A program made the translations under genes and the position numbers. Below, piece after piece: positions 28,171-39,762 of a DNA stretch of 64,000 bases. Within the stretch, counting starts at the first letter, position 1. Each line of letters starts with the position of its first letter. The notes under the pieces were generated by a model. It saw only the letters and a program-made list of their open reading frames with translations. It did not search any database and was not told where the DNA came from. This DNA comes from Pseudomonas nitroreducens (GTDB taxonomy: Bacteria > Pseudomonadota > Gammaproteobacteria > Pseudomonadales > Pseudomonadaceae), in contig NZ_JACHLI010000017.1 of the NCBI RefSeq assembly GCF_014204515.1, positions 78,087 to 142,086 of the forward strand, given 5' to 3'.

Positions 28171-28893
28171 ATGAGCGATAGCCTGATCCTGCCCCCCACC
28201 GCCAGCGACGACGGCGAGACCCTGTCGGAACACGTGTTCCGCAAGATCCAGTCGGCCATCGTCCAGGGCGAGATCGCCCCCGGCAGCAAGATTTCCGAGC
28301 CGGAACTGGCGCGCACCTACGGCATCAGCCGCGGGCCGCTGCGCGAGGCGATCCACCGGCTGGAAGGGCAGAAGCTGCTGGTGCGCGTGCCCCACGTCGG
28401 CGCGCGCGTCGTCTCGCTCAGCCACGAGGAGCTGCTGGAGCTCTACGAGATCCGCGAATCCCTCGAAGGCATGGCCTGCCGCCTGGCCGCCGAACGCATG
28501 ACCCAGGCCGAGATCGACGAACTGCGCCGGGTGCTCGACACCCACGAGCGCGACGAGGCGTTCCAGGCCGGCCGTGGCTATTACCAGCAGGAAGGCAACT
28601 ACGACTTCCACTACCGGATCATCCAGGGCAGCGGCAACCGCACCCTCACCCGCATGCTCTGCGGCGAGCTGTACCAGCTGGTGCGCATGTACCGCCTGCA
28701 GTTCTCGGCGACGCCCAACCGGCCGCGCCAGGCCTTCGCCGAACACCACCGGATTCTCGATGCCATCGCCGACCGTGACGGCGAGCTGGCCGAGTTGCTG
28801 ATGCGCCGTCACATCGGCGCCTCGAAACGCAATATGGAGCGTCACTACCTGGACGCCCAAGCCAAGACAGCCAACGAACGAGGTGAACAATGA
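28171..28893 (+). CDS. GntR-family (FadR type) regulator of propionate catabolism
   Basis: A 240-residue repressor with an N-terminal winged helix (ISEPELARTYGISRGPLREA) and an all-helical FCD ligand domain with the metal-binding histidines (YDFHYRI, AEHHRIL, RRHIGAS). It begins the methylcitrate operon and overlaps prpB by four bases. The palindromes at 28086 and 28159 are probably its operators; the ligand may be 2-methylcitrate or 2-methylisocitrate, as inferred for related regulators. Confidence 0.88.
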   Translation: MSDSLILPPTASDDGETLSEHVFRKIQSAIVQGEIAPGSKISEPELARTYGISRGPLREAIHRLEGQKLLVRVPHVGARVVSLSHEELLELYEIRESLEGMACRLAAERMTQAEIDELRRVLDTHERDEAFQAGRGYYQQEGNYDFHYRIIQGSGNRTLTRMLCGELYQLVRMYRLQFSATPNRPRQAFAEHHRILDAIADRDGELAELLMRRHIGASKRNMERHYLDAQAKTANERGEQ

Positions 28894-29777
28894 GCTACAA
28901 GACCGCCGGCCAACGTTTCCGCGAAGCCCTTGCCGAAGAACAGCCGCTGCAGGTGATCGGCGCGATCAACGCCAACCATGCGCTGCTGGCCAAGCGCGCC
29001 GGTTTCAAGGCCATCTACCTCTCCGGTGGCGGCGTGGCGGCGGGTTCCCTCGGCCTGCCTGACCTGGGCATCAATACCCTGGATGACGTGCTCACCGACG
29101 TTCGCCGCATCACCGACGTCTGCGACCTGCCGCTGCTGGTGGACATCGACACCGGCTTCGGCCCCAGCGCCTTCAACATCGAGCGCACCGTGAAGAGCCT
29201 GATCAAGGCCGGCGCCGCTGCTGCCCACATCGAAGACCAGGTCGGCGCCAAGCGCTGCGGCCACCGTCCGGGCAAGGAAATCGTCTCCACCCAGGAGATG
29301 GTCGACCGGGTGAAGTCCGCCGCCAATGCCAAGACCGACCCGGACTTCTTCCTCATCGCCCGCACCGACGCCATCCAGGCCGAAGGCGTGGACGCCGCCA
29401 TCGAGCGCTGCCAGCGCTACGTCGAGGCCGGCGCTGACGCGATCTTCGCCGAGGCCGCCTACGACCTGCCGACCTACAAGCGCTTCGTCGATGCGCTGAA
29501 CGTGCCGATCCTGGCCAACATCACCGAGTTCGGCGCCACCCCGCTGTTCACCCGCGACGAGCTGGCCTCGGTCGGCGTGGCCATCCAGCTGTATCCGCTG
29601 TCCGCCTTCCGCGCCGCCAACAAGGCCGCCGAAGCGGTGTACACCGCGATCCGCCAGGAAGGCCACCAGCAGAACGTGATCGAGCTGATGCAGACCCGTG
29701 CCGAGCTGTACGACCGCATCGGCTACCACGCCTTCGAGCAGAAGCTCGATGCGCTGTTCGCCGCGAACAAGAAGTGA
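28890..29777 (+). CDS. prpB: 2-Methylisocitrate lyase
   Basis: A 295-residue cytoplasmic enzyme of the isocitrate lyase/PEP mutase family, splitting 2-methylisocitrate into pyruvate and succinate, the last step of the methylcitrate cycle. The catalytic loop KRCGHRPGKE contains the active-site Cys, and VDIDTGFG supplies metal ligands. The start overlaps the regulator stop (ATGA), with GAGG upstream. A 240-base repeat-rich spacer separates it from prpC. Confidence 0.95.
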   Translation: MSYKTAGQRFREALAEEQPLQVIGAINANHALLAKRAGFKAIYLSGGGVAAGSLGLPDLGINTLDDVLTDVRRITDVCDLPLLVDIDTGFGPSAFNIERTVKSLIKAGAAAAHIEDQVGAKRCGHRPGKEIVSTQEMVDRVKSAANAKTDPDFFLIARTDAIQAEGVDAAIERCQRYVEAGADAIFAEAAYDLPTYKRFVDALNVPILANITEFGATPLFTRDELASVGVAIQLYPLSAFRAANKAAEAVYTAIRQEGHQQNVIELMQTRAELYDRIGYHAFEQKLDALFAANKK

Positions 29778-29812
29778 TCCGAAGGATCGCCCGGCGCCCA
29801 TGCCGAACGATC

Positions 29813-29890
29813 CGTAGGGTGCATAACGCCCCAGGCGTTATCCACCATAGAGGCCAACGGCGGATAACGCTTCGCGTTGTTCGCCCTACG
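29813..29890. repeat. GCATAACGCC/GGCGTTAT inverted repeat element
   Basis: CGTAGGGTGCATAACGCCCC... and an inverted arm ending TTCGCCCTACG. It contains an internal hairpin AACGCCCCAGGCGTT. Confidence 0.75.
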
Positions 29891-29906
29891 CCGGACCTGA
29901 AACACC

Positions 29907-29940
29907 CGTAGGGCGCATAACGCCACAGGCGTTATCCGCC
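29907..29940. repeat. Second, half copy of the GCATAACGCC element
   Basis: CGTAGGGCGCATAACGCCAC-AGGCGTTATCCGCC, one arm only of the 29813-29890 element, lying between it and prpC. Confidence 0.7.
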
Positions 29941-30017
29941 GACCAGATTCGAACCGACCGCACGGCCCATGCCGGCGGAACAAGAACAAGCAACCGGATT
30001 TGATGAGGAGACACGCG

Positions 30018-31178
30018 ATGAGCGCTACCGCAGAAACCACCACCGGCTTCAAGCCGAAGAAGTCCGTGGCCCTGAGTGGCACCGCCGCTGGCAACACTGC
30101 CCTGTGCACCGTCGGCCGCACCGGCAACGACCTGCACTACCGCGGCTATGACGTGCTGGATTTCGCCAACCGCTGCGACTTCGAGGAAATCGCCCACCTG
30201 CTGGTCCACGGCAAGCTGCCCAACGTCGCCGAACTGGCCGGCTACAAGGCCAAGCTCAAAGCCCTGCGCGGCCTGCCGGCCGGCGTGAAAGCCGCCCTGG
30301 AAACCCTGCCGCCGTCAGCCCACCCGATGGACGTGATGCGCACCGCGGTGTCCGTGCTCGGCTGCCTGTCGCCGGAGAAGGACGACCACAACCACCCGGG
30401 CGCCCGTGACATCGCCGACAAGCTCATGGCTTCCCTGGGCTCCGCGCTGCTCTACTGGTACCACTTCAGCCACAACGGCAAGCGCATCGACGTCGAGACC
30501 GACGACGACTCCATCGGCGGCCACTTCCTGCACCTGCTGCACGGGCAGAAGCCGCGCGAGTCCTGGGTGCGCGCCATGCACACCTCGCTCAACCTGTACG
30601 CCGAGCACGAGTTCAACGCCTCCACCTTCACCTCCCGCGTGATCGCCGGCACCGGTTCGGACATCTACTCCTGCGTCGCCGGCGCCATCGGCGCGCTGCG
30701 CGGCCCGAAACACGGCGGCGCCAACGAAGTGGCCTTCGAAATCCAGAAGCGCTACGACAACCCGGACGAAGCCGAGGCCGACATCCGCGCCCGCGTTGAA
30801 AGGAAAGAAGTGGTGATCGGCTTCGGCCACCCGGTCTACACCGTGTCCGACCCGCGCAACAAGGTGATCAAGGAAGTCGCCCACCAGCTGTCGAACGAGC
30901 AGTCCAACACCAAGATGTACGACATCGCCGAGCGCCTGGAGACCATCATGTGGGACATCAAGAAGATGTTCCCCAACCTCGACTGGTTCAGCGCCGTGAG
31001 CTACCACATGATGGGCGTGCCCACCGCCATGTTCACCCCGCTGTTCGTCATCGCCCGCACCGCCGGCTGGTCAGCCCACGTCATAGAGCAACGCATCGAC
31101 GGCAAGATCATCCGCCCGAGCGCCAACTACACAGGCCCCGAAGACCTGAAGTTCGTGCCGCTCAAGGACCGCACCTGA
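30018..31178 (+). CDS. prpC: 2-Methylcitrate synthase
   Basis: A 386-residue enzyme of the citrate synthase family that condenses propionyl-CoA with oxaloacetate. Catalytic residues are His in GPKHGGANE, His in GFGHPVY and Asp in PNLDWFSA. The short length and context distinguish it from the larger TCA-cycle GltA. The start at 30018 has GAGGAG about 8 bases upstream; an in-frame Met at 30000 is less likely. Confidence 0.95.
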   Translation: MSATAETTTGFKPKKSVALSGTAAGNTALCTVGRTGNDLHYRGYDVLDFANRCDFEEIAHLLVHGKLPNVAELAGYKAKLKALRGLPAGVKAALETLPPSAHPMDVMRTAVSVLGCLSPEKDDHNHPGARDIADKLMASLGSALLYWYHFSHNGKRIDVETDDDSIGGHFLHLLHGQKPRESWVRAMHTSLNLYAEHEFNASTFTSRVIAGTGSDIYSCVAGAIGALRGPKHGGANEVAFEIQKRYDNPDEAEADIRARVERKEVVIGFGHPVYTVSDPRNKVIKEVAHQLSNEQSNTKMYDIAERLETIMWDIKKMFPNLDWFSAVSYHMMGVPTAMFTPLFVIARTAGWSAHVIEQRIDGKIIRPSANYTGPEDLKFVPLKDRT

Positions 31179-31194
31179 TTTCTGGACAATAACG

Positions 31195-33816
<2,622 letters not shown>

Positions 33817-33858
33817 TGTAACGGCTCCGGCCTGCCTTGTGCGGGCCGGGATAAAGGC

Positions 33859-33988
33859 CCCTCTCCCCCGCCCTCTCCCTGAAGGGAGAGGGAGCAGTAC
33901 GTGCCGGCTGATGCCATGCTTTCAACCTGCACCGAACGGTCCCCTCTCCCTTCGGAGCGGGGCGCGCAGCCAGGGTTAGGGAGAGGGC
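33859..33988. repeat. Two-hairpin repeat element, copy A
   Basis: Left hairpin of CCCTCTCCCTGAAGGGAGAG type (33871-33892), a core of about 48 bases, and a right hairpin CCCTCTCCC-TTCGGAGCGGGGCGCGCAG-...GGGAGAGGG (33941-33988). It is related in a mosaic, inverted way to copy B at 40460-40588. It occupies the acnD-prpF spacer. Confidence 0.85.
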
Positions 33989-34021
33989 AGCCCACCACCG
34001 AATACCCAGGGACCCGACCCC

Positions 34022-35209
34022 ATGCCCCACGTACCCCAAGTGAAGATCCCCGCCACCTACATCCGCGGCGGCACCAGCAAGGGCGTGTTCTTCCGCCTGC
34101 AGGACCTGCCCGAGCGCTGCCAGGTGCCGGGTGAAGCCCGCGACAAGCTGTTCATGCGCGTGATCGGCAGCCCCGATCCGTACAGCGCGCACATCGACGG
34201 CATGGGCGGCGCGACCTCCAGCACCAGCAAGTGCGTGATCCTGTCCAAGAGCACCCAGCCCGAGCACGACGTCGACTACCTCTACGGGCAGATTTCCATC
34301 GACAAGGCCTTCGTCGACTGGAGCGGCAACTGCGGCAACCTCTCCACCGCCGCCGGCTCCTTCGCCATCCACGCCGGCCTGGTCGATCCGTCGCGCATCC
34401 CGGACAACGGCACCTGCGTGGTGCGTATCTGGCAAGCGAACATCCACAAGACCATCATCGCCCACGTGCCGATCACCAACGGCCAGGTGCAGGAAACCGG
34501 CGACTTCGAGCTGGACGGCGTGACCTTCCCTGCCGCCGAGATCGTGCTGGAGTTCCTCGACCCGTCCGACGACGGTGAAGACGGCGGCTCGATGTTCCCC
34601 ACCGGCAACCTGGTCGATGACCTGGAAGTCCCCGGAGTCGGCACCTTCAAGGCGACCATGATCACCGCCGGCATTCCGACCATCTTCGTCAACGCTAAGG
34701 ACATCGGCTACACCGGCGCCGAGCTGCGCGAAGCGATCAATGGCGACCCCGAGCAACTGGCGCGCTTCGAGAAGTTCCGCATCGCCGGCGCCCTGCGCAT
34801 GGGTCTGATCAAGACCGCCGAAGAAGCCGCGACCCGCCAGCACACGCCGAAGATCGCCTTCGTCGCGCCGGCCAGGGACTACGTCACTTCCAGCGGCAAG
34901 CAGGTGCAGGCTGGCGACGTCGACCTGCTGGTGCGCGCGCTGTCCATGGGCAAGCTGCACCACGCCATGATGGGCACCGCCGCCGTGGCCATCGGCACCG
35001 CCGCGGCCATCCCCGGCACCCTGGTGAACCTCGCCGCCGGCGGTGGCGAACGCAGCGCCGTACGCTTCGGCCACCCCTCCGGCACCCTGCGCGTGGGCGC
35101 CGAGGCCAAACAGGTGAATGGCGAATGGACGGTGACCAAGGCCATCATGAGCCGCAGCTCACGCATCCTCATGGAAGGCTGGGTGCGGGTGCCGGGGGAT
35201 TCGTTCTAA
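34022..35209 (+). CDS. prpF: PrpF, 2-methylaconitate cis-trans isomerase
   Basis: A 395-residue protein of the PrpF/DapF-like fold. In the AcnD route it isomerises the trans-2-methylaconitate formed by AcnD so that aconitase can rehydrate it. Characteristic stretches are YIRGGTSKGVFF and WSGNCGNLSTAAG, the latter holding an active-site Cys. It ends the prp cluster; no prpD follows. Confidence 0.94.
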   Translation: MPHVPQVKIPATYIRGGTSKGVFFRLQDLPERCQVPGEARDKLFMRVIGSPDPYSAHIDGMGGATSSTSKCVILSKSTQPEHDVDYLYGQISIDKAFVDWSGNCGNLSTAAGSFAIHAGLVDPSRIPDNGTCVVRIWQANIHKTIIAHVPITNGQVQETGDFELDGVTFPAAEIVLEFLDPSDDGEDGGSMFPTGNLVDDLEVPGVGTFKATMITAGIPTIFVNAKDIGYTGAELREAINGDPEQLARFEKFRIAGALRMGLIKTAEEAATRQHTPKIAFVAPARDYVTSSGKQVQAGDVDLLVRALSMGKLHHAMMGTAAVAIGTAAAIPGTLVNLAAGGGERSAVRFGHPSGTLRVGAEAKQVNGEWTVTKAIMSRSSRILMEGWVRVPGDSF

Positions 35210-35213
35210 AAGC

Positions 35214-35287
35214 GGCTACAGGCGGCAGGCTGCACGCTGCAGGTAAAAGCGCTCTTGCCTGTCGCCTGCAGCCTGTAGCCTGCCGCC
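35214..35287. repeat. GGCTACAGGC inverted repeat
   Basis: Arms GGCTACAGGCGGCAGGCTGC (35214 on) and CCTGCAGCCTGTAGCCTGCC (to 35287) with mismatches, forming a long imperfect hairpin between convergent genes prpF and the LON-domain gene. It could terminate both. Confidence 0.65.
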
Positions 35288-35291
35288 CCAG

Positions 35292-35882
35292 TCAAGCGAC
35301 AAAATCGCCCTGCAACTGCTCCAGCAGCACCTGGATGCGCGCCAGGCGCACGGTGGGGTCGTCCATCTCCAGCAGCACCTGCTTCTGCTCATGCTCGAAG
35401 GGCAGCAGGTAGGCGAGCTGGCAGGCCAGCGCCTGCTGACCGTTGACCTCGCCGCCCATCTCCAGCGCGGCAACCATCGGGTGCATGGACAGCGCTTCGA
35501 GCAGCGCGGCGAGATCGTCGTGTTCCTTGGTCAGCGGCCGGTCGGGCTGTTCGTCCAGCCACTCCACTTCCGCTACGGTGAGCTGGTCCGGCTGCACGTT
35601 GGCGGAGAGTATGCGCAAGCGCCGGCCACCTTCGACGCGGATGCCCAGCAGGCCGTTGGACTGCTGCTTCCAGTCGATGATTCGCGCCTCGCAACCCACC
35701 AGGCTGTAGCGCTCCGGCGCATCGCCGACTTCCTCGCCCTCGACGATGGCCACCACGCCGAAGCCGCCGTTCTGCTTCATGCAGCGGCCGACCATGTCCA
35801 GGTAGCGTGCCTCGAAGATCTGCAGGTCGAGGCGGCAGCCGGGGAACAGCACGGTGTTGAGGGGGAACAGCGGGAAACTCAT
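35292..35882 (-). CDS. LON substrate-binding-domain protein
   Basis: A 196-residue protein consisting of the N-terminal LON domain alone (FPLFPLNTVLFPGCRLDLQI; FEARYLDMVGRCM), without the AAA+ or protease parts. It resembles bacterial stand-alone LON-domain proteins with unknown function. The start at 35882 is chosen because GGAG sits 5 bases upstream; a GTG two codons earlier also is possible. It lies 18 bases downstream of the lrgB stop on the same strand, so an operon with lrgAB is likely. Confidence 0.82.
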   Translation of the reverse strand: MSFPLFPLNTVLFPGCRLDLQIFEARYLDMVGRCMKQNGGFGVVAIVEGEEVGDAPERYSLVGCEARIIDWKQQSNGLLGIRVEGGRRLRILSANVQPDQLTVAEVEWLDEQPDRPLTKEHDDLAALLEALSMHPMVAALEMGGEVNGQQALACQLAYLLPFEHEQKQVLLEMDDPTVRLARIQVLLEQLQGDFVA

Positions 35883-35900
35883 GGGCACTCCGTCGATGGG

Positions 35901-36617
35901 TCAGGCGCTCAGCGCTACCGCCAACGGTAGCAGCACAGCGGTGGCCACGCCCATCAGGCTCATGGCCAGGGCGGCGAAGGCGCCGCATTCCTCGCCCTCC
36001 TGCAGGGCGCGGGAGGTGCCCACGGCGTGGGCGGTCATGCCCAGCGCCATGCCCTGGGCGGCCGGATGATGCACACCGACGCGGCGCAGCAGCTCGGGGC
36101 CGAGGATGGCGCCGAGCACGCCGGTGATCAGTACGAACACCGCCGCCAGCGCCGCCACGCCGCCGATCTGGCTGGCCACCAGCATGGCAATCGGCGAGGT
36201 CACCGACTTTGGCGCCAGGCTCATCAGCAGTTCGTGGTCCACGCCGAACAGCCAGCCCAGACCGATACCCAGCGCGGTGGCGAACAGGCCGCCGACCAGC
36301 AGGGTGATCAGCGTCGGCCAGAACAGCTGGCGGATGCGCTTCAGGTTGAGGAACAACGGCACCGCCAGCGCCACGGTGGCGGGGCCGAGAAGAATGGTCA
36401 GTACCTTGGCGCTGTTGCTGTATTCGGCGTAGTCGATGCCGCAGGCCAGCAGCACGGCGATGACGATCAGCATCGACACCAGCACCGGCTGCAGGAACAC
36501 CCAGCGCGTGCGCTCATAGGCGGCCAGCGCCAGTTGATAAGCGCCCAGGGTGACGCCGACGCAGAACAGCGGATGGTGGATGACGGAGTCCAGCGCGCCT
36601 TGCCAGTCGAACATCAT
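35901..36617 (-). CDS. lrgB: LrgB/CidB-family membrane protein
   Basis: A 238-residue membrane protein with about seven helices. LrgB signatures are PKSVTSPIAMLVASQIGG and GMALGMTAHAVGTSRAL. The family pairs with LrgA in modulating murein hydrolase activity and holin-like cell lysis, or exporting small metabolites; the precise function is unsettled. The start overlaps the lrgA stop (ATGA), so the two are translationally coupled. A long in-frame extension upstream has no good coding character. Confidence 0.88.
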   Translation of the reverse strand: MMFDWQGALDSVIHHPLFCVGVTLGAYQLALAAYERTRWVFLQPVLVSMLIVIAVLLACGIDYAEYSNSAKVLTILLGPATVALAVPLFLNLKRIRQLFWPTLITLLVGGLFATALGIGLGWLFGVDHELLMSLAPKSVTSPIAMLVASQIGGVAALAAVFVLITGVLGAILGPELLRRVGVHHPAAQGMALGMTAHAVGTSRALQEGEECGAFAALAMSLMGVATAVLLPLAVALSA

Positions 36618-36976
36618 GCGCCCTCCTTCTGCTTGCGCTGACGGTCGATGAGCTTCTGCATCAGCCAGCCGGCGAACACGAAGGACACCAGCAGCGACAA
36701 CGCCAGGGCCCCGGCGATGGCCCAGAAGTCCGCGGCGATCTGCTTCGCGTAGGCCATCACGCCCACTGCCGCCGGCACCAACAGCAGCGGCAGGTAGCGC
36801 AGCAGCGAGGCCGCCGCCTCGTTGACCGGCTTGCTCACCTCGCCGTTCCTTACCAGGAAGGCGAACAGCAGCACCAGCCCAATGATCGGGCCGGGGATCA
36901 TGTGCAGGGTGAGAGCATTCAGGCCCGTGCCGAGCAGTTGGAACAGCACCAGCCAGGTCAGGCCGCGTAACAACAT
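36614..36976 (-). CDS. lrgA: LrgA/CidA-family holin-like protein
   Basis: A 120-residue membrane protein with four hydrophobic helices and the motif HMIPGPIIGLVLLF typical of the CidA/LrgA (YohJ) family. It acts with LrgB as a holin-like pair. It is preceded by a 178-base region divergent from the MaoC-like gene. Confidence 0.88.
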   Translation of the reverse strand: MLLRGLTWLVLFQLLGTGLNALTLHMIPGPIIGLVLLFAFLVRNGEVSKPVNEAAASLLRYLPLLLVPAAVGVMAYAKQIAADFWAIAGALALSLLVSFVFAGWLMQKLIDRQRKQKEGA

Positions 36977-37154
36977 CAGGGAAATCTCCAGCGCAACGAG
37001 GCGTCATTATGCCCGCCCGGCGCGCGCTATGGCGCGGCATTCGCCCAAAGCATGAATGCCGCTGCGGCTTGACCGACTGCAGGCCCCATGCTGATCTGTT
37101 GGCGGACTCTTACGCAGGCCCCATTAGAAGAACAACGATATCCCCGGAGGAAAC

Positions 37155-37610
37155 ATGGCATTCGTACCTGTAAGCGCACTGAAGGACTATATCGGCAAGG
37201 ACCTGGGCCATTCGCAGTGGATCACCATCGATCAGCAGCGCATCAACCAGTTCGCCGAGTGCACCGAGGACCACCAGTTCATCCACGTCGACCCGGAGAA
37301 GGCGAAGAAGACCCCCTTCGGCGGCACCATCGCCCACGGCTTCCTGTCGCTGTCGCTGATTCCCAAGCTCTGCGAGGGCCTGCTGGTCCTGCCGGAGAAC
37401 CCAAAGATGGTGGTCAACTACGGCCTGGACAGCGTGCGTTTCATCCAGCCGGTGCCGGTGGATTCGCGCGTGCGTCTGCAGGTGACCATCACCGACATCA
37501 CCGAGAAAAACCCCGGCCAGTGGCTGATCAAGGCGCGCTGCACCCTGGAGATCGAAGGCCTGCCCAAGCCGGCCTACATCGCCGAGTCGCTGAGCCTGTG
37601 CTTCGTCTGA
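37155..37610 (+). CDS. MaoC-like (R)-specific enoyl-CoA hydratase
   Basis: A 151-residue hot-dog-fold protein. The hydratase motif is present (DHQFIHVDPEKAKKTPFGGT then IAHGF), with Asp and His of the catalytic pair. Such enzymes hydrate trans-2-enoyl-CoA to (R)-3-hydroxyacyl-CoA, often supplying polyhydroxyalkanoate synthesis; the acyl chain specificity is unknown here. A strong CCGGAGGA lies about 6 bases before the start. Confidence 0.88.
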   Translation: MAFVPVSALKDYIGKDLGHSQWITIDQQRINQFAECTEDHQFIHVDPEKAKKTPFGGTIAHGFLSLSLIPKLCEGLLVLPENPKMVVNYGLDSVRFIQPVPVDSRVRLQVTITDITEKNPGQWLIKARCTLEIEGLPKPAYIAESLSLCFV

Positions 37611-37704
37611 AACATTTACTAAAGGTTATGGATTAGAATGCCCGCGGCTGCCAAAAGGAGCGGCCGCGATCATTCACAAGGCGATCACTCACAAGGACTG
37701 TCCC

Positions 37705-37917
37705 ATGACCGAAAAACGCATCCTCCCCGCCTTCCTGCTGTGCTTCTTCCTCGGCACCTTCGGCGCCCACCGCTTCTACGTCGGCAAGATCGGCACCGCC
37801 ATCCTGCAGATCCTCACCCTGGGCGGCCTGGGCATCTGGACGCTGGTCGATTTCATCATGATCATCGTCGGTGCCTTCAAGGACAAACAAGGCAACAAGC
37901 TGACCCAGTGGACCTGA
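37705..37917 (+). CDS. TM2-domain small membrane protein
   Basis: A 70-residue protein with two transmembrane helices connected by a short loop containing the TM2 signature (FLGTFGAHRFYVGK, then GGLGIWTLVDFIMI). Function unknown. It is followed immediately by a strong terminator. Confidence 0.85.
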   Translation: MTEKRILPAFLLCFFLGTFGAHRFYVGKIGTAILQILTLGGLGIWTLVDFIMIIVGAFKDKQGNKLTQWT

Positions 37918-37930
37918 TCAGGCCCCGCTG

Positions 37931-37958
37931 AAAAAAGCCCGCGATCGCGGGCTTTTTT
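37931..37958 (+). terminator. Intrinsic terminator after the TM2 gene
   Basis: Stem AAAAAAGCCCGCG / CGCGGGCTTTTTT with a T-tract, 14 bases after the stop codon. Confidence 0.92.
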
Positions 37959-38001
37959 ACGTCACACTCAATCCACGCCCCACCGTCGATTCGAGCCCCC
38001 C

Positions 38002-39732
38002 ATGCCACGCAAACTCCTGCCCTTGAGCCTCGTCCTGCTGCTCGCTGCCTGCGGCGAAGGCGAACCGCTGCTGCCCCCCGATGCCCGCCTGCCCGACGGC
38101 GGTCGCTACCGCGGTACGCTGGTCAACGGCCAACTGCAGGGCCAGGGGCGCCTGGATTACAGCAATGGCGCCTGGTACGAGGGCGGCTTCGACAAGGGCC
38201 TGCAGAGCGGCCAGGGCCAGTGGGACGACGGCCTGGGCACGACCTACCAGGGCGAATTCCGCAACGGCCAGTTCGACGGCCAGGGCCGCCTGCAGTACCC
38301 CGACGGCAGCGTCTACGAAGGCCAGTTCAAGCACAGCGAATTCAACGGCGAGGGCCGTCTCACCCAGGGCGGCACCACCTACAGCGGCGCCTTTCGCAAG
38401 GGTCTCTACGACGGCCTGGGCAGCCTCCAGCAGGCTGACGGCACCCGCCACCAGGGCTTCTTCGCCAAGGGCGTGGCCAACGGCGAAGGCGCCCGCCAGG
38501 ACAGCCTCGGCAACCAGTACAGCGGCCAGTTCCGGAACGGCGTGCTCGAAGGCAAGGGCACCTTCCGCGACGACGCCGGTGACCACTACAGCGGCGAGTT
38601 CCGCAATGACCAGTTCGACGGCGCCGGACGCTTCCAGAACGCCAACGGCGACGTCTGGCTGGGCCGCTTCAAGCAGGGCGCGCTGAACGGACCGGGCGAG
38701 TTCATCGGCGCCGATGGCAGCCGTTACCAGGGTGACTTCCGCCTCTGGCGCTTCGATGGCCAGGGCACGCTGAGCAAGTCCGATGGCCAGACCTACCGCG
38801 GCGGCTTCGCCCGTGGCGAATACTCGGGCGCTGGAACCCTGACCCAGCGCGACGGCAGTGTCCAGCAAGGCACCTGGCGTGCCGGCCAGCTGCGCCAGGA
38901 TGCCAGCGGCCAGTTGCTGCCCAACCCACTGGAAGTCGGCCTGCTGGAACAAGGCACGCTATTGGAGAAGGCCCTGGCGGCCGTCCCGCAATCCACCCCG
39001 GCCATCGAACTCTACGGCGTCAGCCTGGGCGGCGATGGCAAGCAGAGCGTGTTCCTGCGCGAGGCCGACTACGTCGCCAACCTGCTCGGCGAGCGCTTCG
39101 GCGCACGCGGCGTGGTGCGCCTGGTGAACCACCGCGACCACCTCGCCGACCGCCCCATGGCCACCCGCGAAACCCTCGCCCGCACCCTGCGCACCATCGC
39201 CCAGCGCAGCGGCCCGGAAGACCTGGTGTTCATCTACCTCACCAGCCACGGCTCCCACGATCACCAACTGGTGCTGGACATGCCCGGCCTCAAGCTCGAC
39301 GACCTGCCGGCCAGCGACCTGGCCAGCCTGCTGGCGCCACTGAAGGACCGCTACAAGGTGCTGGTGATCTCGGCCTGCTTCAGCGGCGGCTTCATCCCCG
39401 CGCTGAAGGACGACAAGACCCTGATCATGACCGCCGCGCGCACTGACCGGGTATCCTTCGGCTGCTCCGAGGAAGCCGACTTCACCTACTTCGGCGACGC
39501 CCTGTTCGCCAAGGCCTTCCAGCAGACCGACGACCTGGAAAAGGCCTTCGCCCTGGCCAGCGCCACCGTGGCCCAGCGCGAGAAGGAAGAAGAGTTCGAG
39601 CCGTCGGAGCCGCAACTCTGGGCGCCCGGCGCGGTCATTACCCGCTGGAAAGCCTATCGGGCGCAGCAGTCGCCCAGCGCCCTGGCGCTGGACAACACCG
39701 ATGCGCAGGCAAAACGACAGGGCGACAACTAA
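38002..39732 (+). CDS. Lipoprotein with MORN repeats and a caspase-like C13 protease domain
   Basis: A 576-residue lipoprotein. The signal peptide ends in a lipobox (LLAAC, C17) with Gly at +2, which predicts outer-membrane sorting. Residues about 33-300 are eleven MORN-type repeats of 23 residues (for example YEGQFKHSEFNGEGRL) plus a partial twelfth. The C-terminal part (about 325-545) is a C13/caspase-like peptidase domain with the catalytic pair H416 (LTSHGSHDH) and C459 (VISACFSGGFIP). Members of this combination occur in Pseudomonas but the substrate is unknown; it could process surface proteins. It lies 30 bases upstream of the NAD(P)-binding gene. Confidence 0.85.
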   Translation: MPRKLLPLSLVLLLAACGEGEPLLPPDARLPDGGRYRGTLVNGQLQGQGRLDYSNGAWYEGGFDKGLQSGQGQWDDGLGTTYQGEFRNGQFDGQGRLQYPDGSVYEGQFKHSEFNGEGRLTQGGTTYSGAFRKGLYDGLGSLQQADGTRHQGFFAKGVANGEGARQDSLGNQYSGQFRNGVLEGKGTFRDDAGDHYSGEFRNDQFDGAGRFQNANGDVWLGRFKQGALNGPGEFIGADGSRYQGDFRLWRFDGQGTLSKSDGQTYRGGFARGEYSGAGTLTQRDGSVQQGTWRAGQLRQDASGQLLPNPLEVGLLEQGTLLEKALAAVPQSTPAIELYGVSLGGDGKQSVFLREADYVANLLGERFGARGVVRLVNHRDHLADRPMATRETLARTLRTIAQRSGPEDLVFIYLTSHGSHDHQLVLDMPGLKLDDLPASDLASLLAPLKDRYKVLVISACFSGGFIPALKDDKTLIMTAARTDRVSFGCSEEADFTYFGDALFAKAFQQTDDLEKAFALASATVAQREKEEEFEPSEPQLWAPGAVITRWKAYRAQQSPSALALDNTDAQAKRQGDN

Positions 39733-39762
39733 GCTGGACTGTGTGTCAGTGGAGAAACACCC

